Source: Nostoc sp. CHAB 5715 (GTDB taxonomy: Bacteria > Cyanobacteriota > Cyanobacteriia > Cyanobacteriales > Nostocaceae). Taken from it: DNA of 6,910 nucleotides. The DNA lies in contig NZ_JAIVFR010000342.1 of the NCBI RefSeq assembly GCF_020829685.1, forward strand, positions 1 to 6,910. Reading direction: 5' to 3'. This document shows positions 1 through 6,814 of this stretch, piece by piece. Each line of letters opens with the position of its first letter. Position 1 is the stretch's first letter. Made by a program: the position numbers and the translations under genes. The notes under the pieces were generated by a model that saw only the letters and a program-made list of their open reading frames with translations, had not been told where the DNA came from and did not search any database.

Positions 1-413
1 CGAGGACGCAAATGATGAGGTAAGGGTTCAATACTCTTGACTGCTAAAGGGATAACTTGCTCTTGCAACTGCCAAACTCGAATCACATCCTGGCAAAAAT
101 CCTCAAATAGTTGTGTCCCCGGTAAATCATAGGGGGGAAATAACTCATGAGAGCGAGATTCAGCAAATTTCCGTAAAGCAAAGGGGTTGGGGTCTGGATG
201 ATGAACTGCGGGAGAACGCAAATGCGGAATTTCTAAAGCCGCAAATTGCTGCTTCCAGTGACTCATCCACCTACCACTAGGGTCAAATACCGAGAATTTA
301 CCCCTGGTAGACTGCCGTTTTTGCAGCAGATGGGTAGTCAAGGTCAGAGCATGAGGCCCTGCGCCAATAATCGCCAGGTCAATTGTTTCAGGAAGAGCGA
401 TCGTAAATTGCAT
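1..413 (-). CDS. FAD/NAD(P)-binding oxidoreductase, N-terminal part (runs off the left edge)
   Basis: The minus-strand frame starts at the ATG at 413-411 and stays open to the window edge (137 codons seen). After a short leader it reads DLAIIGAGPHALTL (residues ~12-25), a beta strand plus GxGPxA loop typical of an FAD-binding Rossmann fold. FDPSGRWMSHW (~43-53) and IPHLRSP (~62-68) follow, in the style of flavin monooxygenases and L-lysine/L-ornithine N-hydroxylase-like proteins (IucD/PvdA/SidA type). The substrate cannot be told from this fragment. The NAD(P)-binding half lies outside the window. A Fur-box-like palindrome sits 21 bp upstream of the start, which fits a role linked to iron, such as siderophore chemistry, but that is inference. 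The gene follows hemB on the same strand with a 158 bp gap. No strong Shine-Dalgarno sequence is seen, and the ATG is chosen because the conserved GxGPxA motif follows at the usual distance. Confidence 0.85.
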   Translation of the reverse strand, partial: MQFTIALPETIDLAIIGAGPHALTLTTHLLQKRQSTRGKFSVFDPSGRWMSHWKQQFAALEIPHLRSPAVHHPDPNPFALRKFAESRSHELFPPYDLPGTQLFEDFCQDVIRVWQLQEQVIPLAVKSIEPLPHHLRP

Positions 414-433
414 TGCTGGAGAGACAATCTGGC

Positions 434-452
434 TATTATGATAATAGTTATC
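434..452 (-). promoter_or_regulatory. Fur box upstream of the FAD oxidoreductase gene
   Basis: This 19 bp site matches the classic Fur consensus (GATAATGATAATCATTATC) at 15 of 19 positions by hand count. Its core is a perfect 7 bp inverted repeat, ATGATAA-TAG-TTATCAT (438-454). It ends 21 bp before the start codon at 413, where an iron repressor (FurA in cyanobacteria) would block the promoter. Binding is inferred from sequence only. Confidence 0.7.
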
Positions 453-501
453 ATTCTATATGGAGAAGATCAGTCCAGCAAGGTGATTCTGAAAATAGGG
501 T

Positions 502-536
502 ATGGGGTGTTGGGTAAAATCTTTCCCATTCCCCAT
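502..536. repeat. Hairpin between hemB and the downstream oxidoreductase gene
   Basis: ATGGGG (502-507) pairs with CCCCAT (531-536). After a 3/2 nt internal loop, TGGG (511-514) pairs with CCCA (525-528) around a 10 nt loop. It lies 3' of hemB and 5' of the next gene on the minus strand, so it could act as a 3'-end stem or weak terminator for hemB. No U-tract follows it in the hemB direction, so a classic intrinsic terminator is not supported. Confidence 0.4.
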
Positions 537-571
537 TCCCCAGTACCCAGTCCCCATTCCCCATTCCCCGA

Positions 572-572
<1 letters not shown>
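524..572. repeat. Heptanucleotide tandem repeat (STRR-like, CCCCATT/CCCCAGT)
   Basis: Seven consecutive 7-base units are readable: TCCCATT, CCCCATT, CCCCAGT, ACCCAGT, CCCCATT, CCCCATT, CCCCGAT. This matches the short tandemly repeated repetitive (STRR) sequences known from heterocyst-forming cyanobacteria, whose commonest class is CCCCA(A/G)T-like. The last unit touches the hemB stop codon (574-572), so the tract forms the immediate 3' untranslated sequence of hemB. Copy number probably varies between strains. Confidence 0.8.
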
Positions 573-1591
<1,019 letters not shown>

Positions 1592-1592
1592 T

Positions 1593-1611
1593 TAAAATGA
1601 TAATCATTATT
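1593..1611 (-). promoter_or_regulatory. Fur box upstream of hemB
   Basis: The 19 bp site contains ATGATAATCATTAT (1597-1610) and matches the Fur consensus at 16 of 19 positions by hand count. It lies 11-29 bp before the hemB start codon, so a bound repressor would cover the promoter or 5' leader. FurA is reported to modulate tetrapyrrole-synthesis genes in Anabaena, which agrees with this placement. Actual binding is not shown by sequence alone. Confidence 0.8.
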
Positions 1612-1676
1612 GTAAGGCTGTAGTAGACTTACCCGGTATTTAAGATTTGCGGGGCTTTTGTGAGGATGAGGTTTTT

Positions 1677-1859
1677 TTAGAATTTTACTTGCAATACTGA
1701 CAAAATCTCTTTGACTGGCGCTTTATCTGCTTCTAGCTTCTCTATTCTCTCTAATAGTCGTTTTGGTATATACTTGCACTTTTTAACAAGGCGATCGCCA
1801 TCCTTCCAAAACTCATAGTGATACCAACACAGCGTATACTTAGAGAGCTTTTTTACCAT
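1677..1859 (-). CDS. Small basic hypothetical protein (60 aa)
   Basis: I do not recognise a named family. The protein is lysine-rich (MVKKLSKY, KKCKYIPKRLLERIEKLEADK) with an aromatic N-terminal half (CWYHYEFW, residues ~11-18). Its C-terminal half (~33-57) looks like two amphipathic helices. The KYIPKRL...IEKLE.DKAPVKEIL pattern resembles small conserved cyanobacterial proteins of unknown role, and the basic charge would allow nucleic-acid binding (inference). There is no signal peptide or membrane segment. An in-frame TGA five codons before the ATG at 1859 limits the start to about this position, and GGA lies just before the ATG as a weak ribosome site. It is divergent from the next small gene with only 29 bp between starts, too little for two ordinary promoters, so one of the two may not be real. 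This one has the more protein-like composition. Confidence 0.6.
   Translation of the reverse strand: MVKKLSKYTLCWYHYEFWKDGDRLVKKCKYIPKRLLERIEKLEADKAPVKEILSVLQVKF
1791..1798. repeat. HIP1 octamer
   Basis: A perfect GCGATCGC palindrome, here inside the 60 aa minus-strand frame. Confidence 0.85.
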
Positions 1860-1888
1860 GTTTCCGACTTTTCAAACAGCCTCTAACT

Positions 1889-2086
1889 ATGGTTGTTTCA
1901 GTTGCGGCTCATCTAGCGATTTACTTTAATACAGAAATAGGTGAGGTTATCTGTAAAGACTGTAGAAAAGACCTTTGTATTAATGATGATGGACTTATAG
2001 ATTCGGAGGAATTACAAGAAGTATTTGAACTAGCTTTTGCTGAGGAAGATGATGACTGGCTAGATGATGATACTGAAGCTGGCTAG
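1889..2086 (+). CDS. Small acidic hypothetical protein with an EF-hand-like loop (65 aa)
   Basis: No family is recognised with certainty. The N-terminus is hydrophobic (VVSVAAHLAIYF, ~2-13), followed by a cysteine cluster CKDCRKDLC (22-30) and a very acidic tail EEDDDWLDDD (52-61). Residues 30-41 read CINDDGLIDSEE. This fits an EF-hand calcium loop at position 3 (N), 5 (D), 6 (G), 8 (I), 9 (D) and 12 (E), but position 1 is Cys instead of Asp. The following LQEVFELAF fits an exiting helix. A single, imperfect EF-hand would bind calcium weakly or only as a dimer. There is no clear Shine-Dalgarno sequence. The frame is open upstream to ~1844 but has no earlier ATG, GTG or TTG. It overlaps by two bases the stop of a minus-strand remnant. 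The gene is plausible but unproven. Confidence 0.5.
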   Translation: MVVSVAAHLAIYFNTEIGEVICKDCRKDLCINDDGLIDSEELQEVFELAFAEEDDDWLDDDTEAG

Positions 2087-2226
2087 AAATTATCATCAAA
2101 ATCAAAGTCTTCACCAGACCAAAAAGTTGATTCTAAACCCGCATATCTGTAACTTCGTCTTTTTATTGAATAGCCTTCTATGAGGTTGCCGTAGGCATCG
2201 CTTTCATCTGGTAATTTTTGTGATTT
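2083..2226 (-). pseudogene. Headless coding remnant, C-terminal ~47 codons
   Basis: On the minus strand a frame opens after an in-frame TAA at ~2229 and runs to TAG at 2085-2083 with no ATG, GTG or TTG start. It reads DESDAYGNLIEGYSIKRRS, then YRYAGLESTFWSGEDFDFDD and NF at the end. The mix of G, Y, W, R and D residues differs from a random AT-rich translation and looks like the genuine C-terminus of a small soluble protein. The 5' part is missing or replaced by AT-rich DNA, so I read it as a gene remnant. Its family is unknown. It converges on the 65 aa plus-strand gene and the two stop codons overlap. Confidence 0.35.
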
Positions 2227-2725
2227 TTATAAGTTTATTCGAGGACATTTTAGCTGAGTAAATTCCCTACATTTTTGTATATATTTTCATCTTTTATGAT
2301 ACTTCCGGCAAACTAAATGAAATTTATTACTAATTTATATATCAATAAATGTTGGTTAAATATTGAAGTTTTGTTGATTGGCTTTTTGAGGTAAAGGTTA
2401 CATACTAAAACTAATCTATGTAAAACAGAGTAGTTAGGTTTCATTGAATAATGAGTATTTATTGGCTTCATCATATAGCTAATTTTTAGGGCAAGGATAT
2501 GAGCATTTTAGAATTGATGCAGGCATTGACATTTTTGCATAAATATACTTTTGATTATTTATTCTGGAAGTATTTATAGAAGGATGTAGTCATTTTATGT
2601 GGTTTGCTGAGAACCTGTATAATCAACTAATTTTATCGTTAAAGGTTGCTTATACTAAATGTTTTTTAACTATTAAACATGAATTTTTTCTTAAAAATAA
2701 GGTTTAAAAATTTCGATTTACATTA

Positions 2726-2745
2726 ACAAAGTGTATTTGCTTTGT
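2726..2745 (+). promoter_or_regulatory. Inverted repeat just upstream of the ribosome site
   Basis: ACAAAG (2726-2731) and CTTTGT (2740-2745) form a perfect 6 bp stem, with a T-G wobble extending it inward. It is directly followed by the ribosome site. It could be an operator or an RNA hairpin that tunes access to the start of the first ATPase gene. The role is inferred. Confidence 0.35.
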
Positions 2746-2751
2746 AGAGGA
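2746..2751 (+). promoter_or_regulatory. Ribosome binding site for the first ATPase gene
   Basis: AGAGGA lies 5 bases before the ATG at 2757. It decides for this start over the internal ATG at 2793 (Met13), which has no such sequence. Confidence 0.6.
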
Positions 2752-2756
2752 TTGTT

Positions 2757-3409
2757 ATGTCTCAAAATAGAACTAATAAGGGTAAAAAAGTCATGTCTGA
2801 TGATAATACAACCAATAGTAATAATAGTAAATCTCAAAAGCGGCTAATAATTGTCACAGGTGATAAAGGTGGCGTGGGAAAAAGCACCTTTGCACGAGCG
2901 CTATTTCAACTGTACATTAATAAAAGTTTACCCTGTGTTACTTATGAAGCTGACTTAAGAAATCCTCAGTTAGAAAGATATTTCAAAAAAGACTACCGAC
3001 CTATAATACGTTACATTGATATTTTCCATAGAGGTGGTGCTGACGATTTATTAATTAATTTGACGCTTTTCTACGTCAAAATATGCTTGCAGAAGGTTTG
3101 GTAGAACTTGTGATGCCAGATTTATTCTACAAATCCTACGACTTTATTGACCGCCATGCTCTGACATTTAATGAAGGTCAGACTCATCAAGGAACAAATA
3201 TTGTGATTAAGTCGAGAATTAAATCTTGGCTTGCTGAGTTTGAAGCGCAAATTAAGCCAGCATTTAATTTATTTGGCTTTGATATACAACCAGATGATTG
3301 TTACTATCCAGCAGTTGTTGAAAAGTCTAAAGAGCTTAGAGAAAATGAAGAAAAAGAAAAAGCTAAAAATCAAGATTCAAATTTACAATCTGAAAATATA
3401 GCTGCTTAA
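2757..3409 (+). pseudogene. ParA/MinD-like P-loop ATPase, broken by an internal deletion and frame change
   Basis: The first frame (2757-3104) has a polar leader (~1-28), then the strand RLIIVTGDKGGVGKSTFA (29-46). That is a deviant Walker A motif with signature lysine K37 and P-loop K42, typical of ParA/MinD/CobQ (SIMIBI) ATPases. YEADLRNPQLERYF and FHRGGADDLLIN follow, to residue 101. The sensible protein then continues in another frame from ~3059: FDAFLRQN, MLAEGLVELVMPDLFYKSYD and IKSRIKSWLAEFEAQI, ending at 3409 in a Lys/Glu/Asn-rich tail. The next gene is a paralogue. FHRGGADDLLIN aligns with its FSRGDSDRLLLD (61-72) and LAEGLVELV with its LNGLELVLG (171-179). By that alignment ~88 residues, including the Walker B region, are missing at the junction near 3059. 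An internal deletion that changed the frame explains this better than a one-base error. The 115 aa N-terminal piece might still be made. Confidence 0.65.
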
Positions 3410-3432
3410 TTTAGTAGTTTGCTTAGTTTATT

Positions 3433-4239
3433 ATGTTTAGAAAGCGTTTTGTGATTACATCGGGTGATGCTCGTGTAGGTAAGTCTACAGCTTCTAGGCT
3501 ATTGCTAGAGTTGTACTTGAAAAATAAACTCAATGTGCGTGTTTTCTACCACGGGCATCGCAATAAGCTATCGATGTATCAAACACAACGCTTTGAGATA
3601 AACCATTTGGGATTTTCTAGAGGTGATTCTGATAGGTTATTACTCGACTTAGAAATGTTTCCGAAAATTGAAGTGATTTTGACTGATATGCCAGGTCAAA
3701 ATCTCCGAGAATTCAAGTTTTTTGATAGAGATGTTTCACTGATAGAAAATCTTAATTGTCTAGGATATCGTGTTACTTTCTTGCACCCGATATCACACCG
3801 TAAAGACTGTGTTGAAGATTATCTTCAGGATTTATATCAGCATTTTGGTAGTCAGGTTGATTATGCTGTTATCCAAAATCATTACTTTGGCAAGCGATTT
3901 CGATACTATGAGGGGAGTCAATTCCAAGCTGATATTAAAAAATTAAACGGCTTGGAACTAGTTTTAGGTGGATTGCATAATGACTTTTACCAGTTGCTTG
4001 AGGATGCTAGTTTACCTTATACTCAACTGATTGAAACTAACTCTCCTCTTAATACTATTCAGCGTTCGATAGTATTCAACTGGATGGAGAATTTTCATAA
4101 CTCTATTGTTTCTAATGGAATAGCTTCTAATTATCTAGGGTTGAGTACGAACTGTGCAGAATTAGTTTCTGTAAGTGCAAATAAAAAAAGTCCTTCCAAT
4201 CTTGATGTAACTGAAGATTTTGAATCTGAGAAATGGTAA
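3433..4239 (+). CDS. P-loop NTPase of ParA/MinD style, paralogue of the preceding broken gene
   Basis: This is a 268 aa soluble protein. The N-terminal strand KRFVITSGDARVGKSTASR (4-22) holds a P-loop (GxxxxGKS, K17), but the signature lysine of the ParA family aligns with D12, so it is a relaxed Walker A. VILTDMPGQN (81-90) is the likely Walker B/switch strand, where ParA-like proteins carry D-x-P-G/A. VTFLHPISHRKD (114-125) and DYAVIQNHY (143-151) fit later core strands and the base-recognition region. LELVLGGLHNDFYQLLED (174-191) and RSIVFNWMENF (211-221) match the C-terminal part of the upstream paralogue. The last ~45 residues look disordered. ATP-driven partition, mobilisation or scaffolding are all possible for such proteins, and no specific role is shown. 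The gap to the upstream gene is 23 bp with no clear Shine-Dalgarno sequence, so co-transcription is likely. Confidence 0.75.
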   Translation: MFRKRFVITSGDARVGKSTASRLLLELYLKNKLNVRVFYHGHRNKLSMYQTQRFEINHLGFSRGDSDRLLLDLEMFPKIEVILTDMPGQNLREFKFFDRDVSLIENLNCLGYRVTFLHPISHRKDCVEDYLQDLYQHFGSQVDYAVIQNHYFGKRFRYYEGSQFQADIKKLNGLELVLGGLHNDFYQLLEDASLPYTQLIETNSPLNTIQRSIVFNWMENFHNSIVSNGIASNYLGLSTNCAELVSVSANKKSPSNLDVTEDFESEKW

Positions 4240-4296
4240 TTATTTGCTTTACCAAATTGAAAGTGAGACTTTAAATTGACTGTTTAAAAACAACCT

Positions 4297-4341
4297 ATGA
4301 CTAATATTGCAAAAGTTGTTGAAAAAGTTGAGTATTGTTAG
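4297..4341 (+). pseudogene. Short ATG frame abutting the truncated NACHT gene (possible lost N-terminus)
   Basis: A 14-codon frame, MTNIAKVVEKVEYC and stop, ends inside the first codons of the NACHT frame but in a different phase. The NACHT-like reading (VLLEGRQRAKG) begins at 4332, right after an in-frame TGA (4329-4331). This is what is expected if the original gene began here and most of its front was deleted out of frame. Its shortness makes chance a real alternative. Confidence 0.25.
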
Positions 4342-5903
4342 AGGGACGACAGCGAGCCAAAGGATTGTCTACATCCCTTTCAGCCGATCAAAAACAAGTC
4401 GTTTTAAAGTCACTAGCCCTGGAATTAATGCAACAAAATACCCAGGCATTTACTTTAGATGAAACTTCTACTCATGAAAAGACATTTAAAGAAGCTAAAT
4501 CACTCATTAAAGAAAAGTTAGACAGATTTCCTAATCAAAGGCTTTCCGCAGAGGAATTTATCAAAAAAGACGATCTGGGTGTGCGGGAGTTACTCAGTGA
4601 GAGAGAACAAGAGGGAATATATGAGTTTGCTCATAAAACTTTTCAAGAATATTTAGCTGCTGTGGAAATTGAGAAAACAAAGCAAGAAAATATATTACAA
4701 GAAGCATTAGCTGACGATAAAAAATTTGCTTGGTGGAGAGAAACAATTCGCTTTTATGTCGCGCAAACAGATGCAACTAACTTAATTAAAGTTGCTCTGA
4801 ATCATGCAACAATACCAGTGCTAACCCTTGTCTACCAGTGTTGGCAAGGCAAAGAAGCCCAACAAATTGATCCAGCAGTTCAACACCAGCTAAAAGCTAA
4901 GTTAGAGCATGGATTAGAGTCTGATAAGCTTGATGAATTTACTTTGGCGGCTGAGGTGAAGCTGGCTTACCGCCTTAGTCAATTGAATCACGACTTGCAG
5001 ACTTTAGACAGCTATTCTGAACAAGAAAGCCAAGCTTATGATCGCAGTTATATAACTTTTGCAGAATATCAACTGTTTTTAAATGAAACCAGTTCCCCTA
5101 GTATTCTTGCAAATAAAAAACGAGCTAGCCAACCTGTAATTAATATTAGTTTTTGGGATGCTAATCGTTTTTGTGCTTGGCTGAGTTTAAGAAGTCGCAA
5201 AGAGTTAGGTGAACCGGGAATCTGCTACAGACAAGCGACACAGATAGACCGACAACAGCATCCCTGCGAGGAAGATAAAGAGTACGCAGATAAAGAAGGA
5301 ATTCGGCTCGTTCGGTTTCAAGTACCCACTCTTTATGGACAACTAGCCTATTACCTAGCAGCAGGTATGTGGAAAGAGGCTGATGAAGAAACCGATAGGC
5401 TTATGCTTCAGGTAGCAGGGCGAGAAAAACAAGGTTACTTAGGCTTGGATGACATTCGGCAATTTCCTTGTAAAGACCTGAGAACTATTGACCAACTCTG
5501 GGTACAGTACAGCAATGGACACTTTGGTTTTAGCGTTCAAAAAGAAATCTATCTGAGTGTCGGTGGAATACTGGAAGGAAGTCAAGCAAATTCGCCTTTT
5601 AGCAAGCTTCTGTTTCTCCCTCCTGTTAGATGGATTTATGCTCGTTTCGGTGGTAGAGTGAGAGATAGATATGACGAAATGCACGAAGCCTATATCCGAT
5701 TTTGCGATCGCGTGGGATGGAGAGTGGATAATGAGTGGAAAGGTAACTTAATTTATAATACAAGTGCCTCCAAGGGACACTTACCGCTGCGCTTTTTCAA
5801 GCACATGTGGTCTATCTTAGATCCGCACGAACTCCGGGGGCGCTACGGGTTGGGCGAAATCATAGAAGAGATTGGGTCGAGACTTGTAAACTGTAACATA
5901 TAA
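4335..5903 (+). CDS. NACHT (STAND NTPase) C-terminal part - half FGE-sulfatase-like domain - GUN4 domain fusion, N-terminally truncated
   Basis: The 522-codon frame has only a TTG (4335) near its front; the first in-frame ATG is codon 32. Residues 1-115 match the helical end of cyanobacterial NACHT proteins: LLEGRQRAKGL, then EGIYEFAHKTFQEYLAA (93-109). The P-loop head that should precede this is absent. Residues ~116-235 are a helical connector. Residues ~238-300 (FAEYQLFLNE, QPVINISFWDANRFCAWLSL, YRQAT) are the first half of an FGE-sulfatase/SUMF1-like domain. It lacks the catalytic second half, so it is probably structural. Residues ~330-520 are a GUN4 domain: AAGMWKEADEETDRLML, FPCKDLRTIDQLWVQYSNG (377-395), FGFSVQ, RVGWRV (459-464), GHLP (481-484) and a final SRLVNC. 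GUN4 binds porphyrins and activates Mg-chelatase in its stand-alone form; in fusions it is thought to sense or signal. The intact ancestor would be a signalling STAND protein. As it stands it is probably a degraded gene whose C-terminal domains might still be expressed. Confidence 0.8.
   Translation: MLEGRQRAKGLSTSLSADQKQVVLKSLALELMQQNTQAFTLDETSTHEKTFKEAKSLIKEKLDRFPNQRLSAEEFIKKDDLGVRELLSEREQEGIYEFAHKTFQEYLAAVEIEKTKQENILQEALADDKKFAWWRETIRFYVAQTDATNLIKVALNHATIPVLTLVYQCWQGKEAQQIDPAVQHQLKAKLEHGLESDKLDEFTLAAEVKLAYRLSQLNHDLQTLDSYSEQESQAYDRSYITFAEYQLFLNETSSPSILANKKRASQPVINISFWDANRFCAWLSLRSRKELGEPGICYRQATQIDRQQHPCEEDKEYADKEGIRLVRFQVPTLYGQLAYYLAAGMWKEADEETDRLMLQVAGREKQGYLGLDDIRQFPCKDLRTIDQLWVQYSNGHFGFSVQKEIYLSVGGILEGSQANSPFSKLLFLPPVRWIYARFGGRVRDRYDEMHEAYIRFCDRVGWRVDNEWKGNLIYNTSASKGHLPLRFFKHMWSILDPHELRGRYGLGEIIEEIGSRLVNCNI
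5704..5711. repeat. HIP1 octamer
   Basis: A perfect GCGATCGC palindrome inside the GUN4-coding part, showing this gene has cyanobacterial sequence character. Confidence 0.85.
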
Positions 5904-5995
5904 CGCTTTCGGAAATTTCTAAACATTTATTACAGCCAACTATTCCACGCAATAATCAACATTTCATCGATCCGATACCTGGCACTGTCGGCTGA
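5897..5995 (+). pseudogene. Possible coding remnant (32 codons) after the GUN4 gene
   Basis: An open stretch between TAA (5894-5896) and TGA (5993-5995) reads HITLSEISKHLLQPT, then IPRNNQHFIDPIPGTVG. It has no start codon. The P, G, N, H and Q content is unlike random AT-rich DNA and suggests the C-terminal end of a lost gene, but I cannot name a family. The other ~115 bases up to the transposase stop show nothing else. Confidence 0.25.
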
Positions 5996-6018
5996 TAGCA
6001 GTTCGCCTGAATAAATTT

Positions 6019-6726
6019 TTATGCTACCTCATGCACCTCCGTACTCTCAGTTACTTTCTGGTTATTCCAAGGTAAACTCATTTGCCCAGGCGATGACTTT
6101 TTAGCCTTACCAGCTTTAATCATCGACGGCAAAAAGCGACTACCCCAATAATTTTTCTTCTCAGGCTTTGCTTGCGATCGATATTTCTGACAAAACCTGC
6201 GATACTTTGCCGCGCATTCTTCCAAAGTTCTCCCTATTTGCAAAAATGCTGGATGCCATTGAGTGATGCCATCATTACTCAAGCGATCATAAGTGCCATA
6301 ATTGCTGAAGTCGTAGAAAAAACCTTGCTGCATTTGGGCAGCTTTGGGGTTAGCGTGGATATATCGCAAAGTATTTAAAGCTCTTTGCTTATCGGTATTT
6401 GCAAAACCTGTACTGTGGTATCGCTTCTCCCAAAAATGCCCTGTGCGGTTCAACATTCGGTTAAAGCACATAGCAGTGTACCAGTTTAGCCAGTGCATGA
6501 TTTTGGGTAATTCCTCTGGCTGTTTGGGTTCTAGCAAATAATGTACATGATTGCTCATAATGCACAGTGCATAGAGTTTGAATCCATACTTTTGCTGTGC
6601 CTTTTTGATGGCATAAAGGAAAACTTCACGGCATTCCAACCGCGTGAGACGAAATTCTCGATTATTGCAACGGGTGGTGATATGGTAGCAGAAACCTGGT
6701 TGAAAGTTACGTCGAGGGCGAGACAT
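6019..6726 (-). CDS. REP-associated tyrosine transposase (RAYT), Y1/HUH IS200-like
   Basis: A 235 aa HUH-superfamily single-strand DNA transposase. The first strand YHITTRCNNREF (14-25) and SNHVHYLL (58-65), with H60 and H62 as the metal-binding HUH pair, are clear. MHWLNWYTAMCFNRMLNRTG (77-96) carries the likely catalytic tyrosine, Y83, and HFWEKRYHS (97-105) and LRYIHANPKAA (120-130) are RAYT hallmarks. The C-terminal ~45 residues are basic and lower in complexity, possibly contacting DNA. Such enzymes cut and join hairpin-forming REP sequences, often near their own gene. Here an array of palindromes begins 29 bp upstream of the start. The start at 6726 gives the usual MSRPRR N-terminus, and a weak GAGGAAG lies farther upstream than normal. 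The gene is intact, lies on the opposite strand to the accessory block, and converges on it. Confidence 0.92.
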   Translation of the reverse strand: MSRPRRNFQPGFCYHITTRCNNREFRLTRLECREVFLYAIKKAQQKYGFKLYALCIMSNHVHYLLEPKQPEELPKIMHWLNWYTAMCFNRMLNRTGHFWEKRYHSTGFANTDKQRALNTLRYIHANPKAAQMQQGFFYDFSNYGTYDRLSNDGITQWHPAFLQIGRTLEECAAKYRRFCQKYRSQAKPEKKNYWGSRFLPSMIKAGKAKKSSPGQMSLPWNNQKVTESTEVHEVA

Positions 6727-6754
6727 AAAAAGATTGTAGTTAACTTCCTCACCC

Positions 6755-6814
6755 GCCTTGGAATGAATTCCAAGGCTAATAGCTAAAGTCTACTAAAGTA
6801 GACTAAAGATTTTT
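6755..6814 (+). repeat. REP-like unit A: two palindromes upstream of the RAYT gene
   Basis: Two perfect inverted repeats with 2 nt centres. The first has arms GCCTTGGAAT (6755-6764) and ATTCCAAGGC (6767-6776) around GA. The second has arms AGTCTACT (6787-6794) and AGTAGACT (6797-6804) around AA. They are joined by a linker that includes GCTAATAGC (6775-6783). The unit is the inverted, diverged partner of unit B. The first stem probably folds into a hairpin with a TGAA tetraloop, the kind of single-strand structure a Y1 transposase binds. Confidence 0.85.

Larger units (their letters stand above)
2227..2756. other. AT-rich intergenic region, no convincing gene
   Basis: About 530 bp of strongly AT-rich sequence separates the small genes from the ATPase pair. 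The only ATG frame of note is 2499-2579, a 26-codon frame with a poorly spaced AAGGAT before it, not supported as a gene. Two partly repeated blocks, TAAAGGTT-n-ATACTAAA at 2392-2409 (spacer 2) and 2640-2659 (spacer 4), might be regulatory. The last 30 bp hold a hairpin and ribosome site for the downstream gene. The promoter of the accessory block presumably lies here, but no clear -35/-10 pair stands out. Confidence 0.6.

Noticed and set aside
2499..2579. A 26-codon ATG frame (MSILELMQALTFLHK...) in the AT-rich region
   Set aside because: The AAGGAT before it is too close to the ATG, the frame is short, and the composition is what AT-rich DNA gives by chance.
3052..3066. Programmed -1 frameshift joining the two halves of the first ATPase gene
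   Set aside because: The site (T AAT TTG in the zero frame) is not a standard slippery heptamer, no downstream structure is evident, and the paralogue alignment shows a missing central segment.
4594..4776. Minus-strand 60-codon frame inside the NACHT-GUN4 gene
   Set aside because: Antisense to a coding region with clear domain matches; no independent support.
5439..5684. Minus-strand 81-codon frame opposite the GUN4 domain
   Set aside because: Shadow of the strongly conserved GUN4 coding sequence.
6172..6786. Plus-strand frames (65-81 codons) and a second minus-strand frame (6555-6773) over the transposase gene
   Set aside because: All lie over the intact RAYT gene in other frames, and the minus-strand one runs through the palindrome array.
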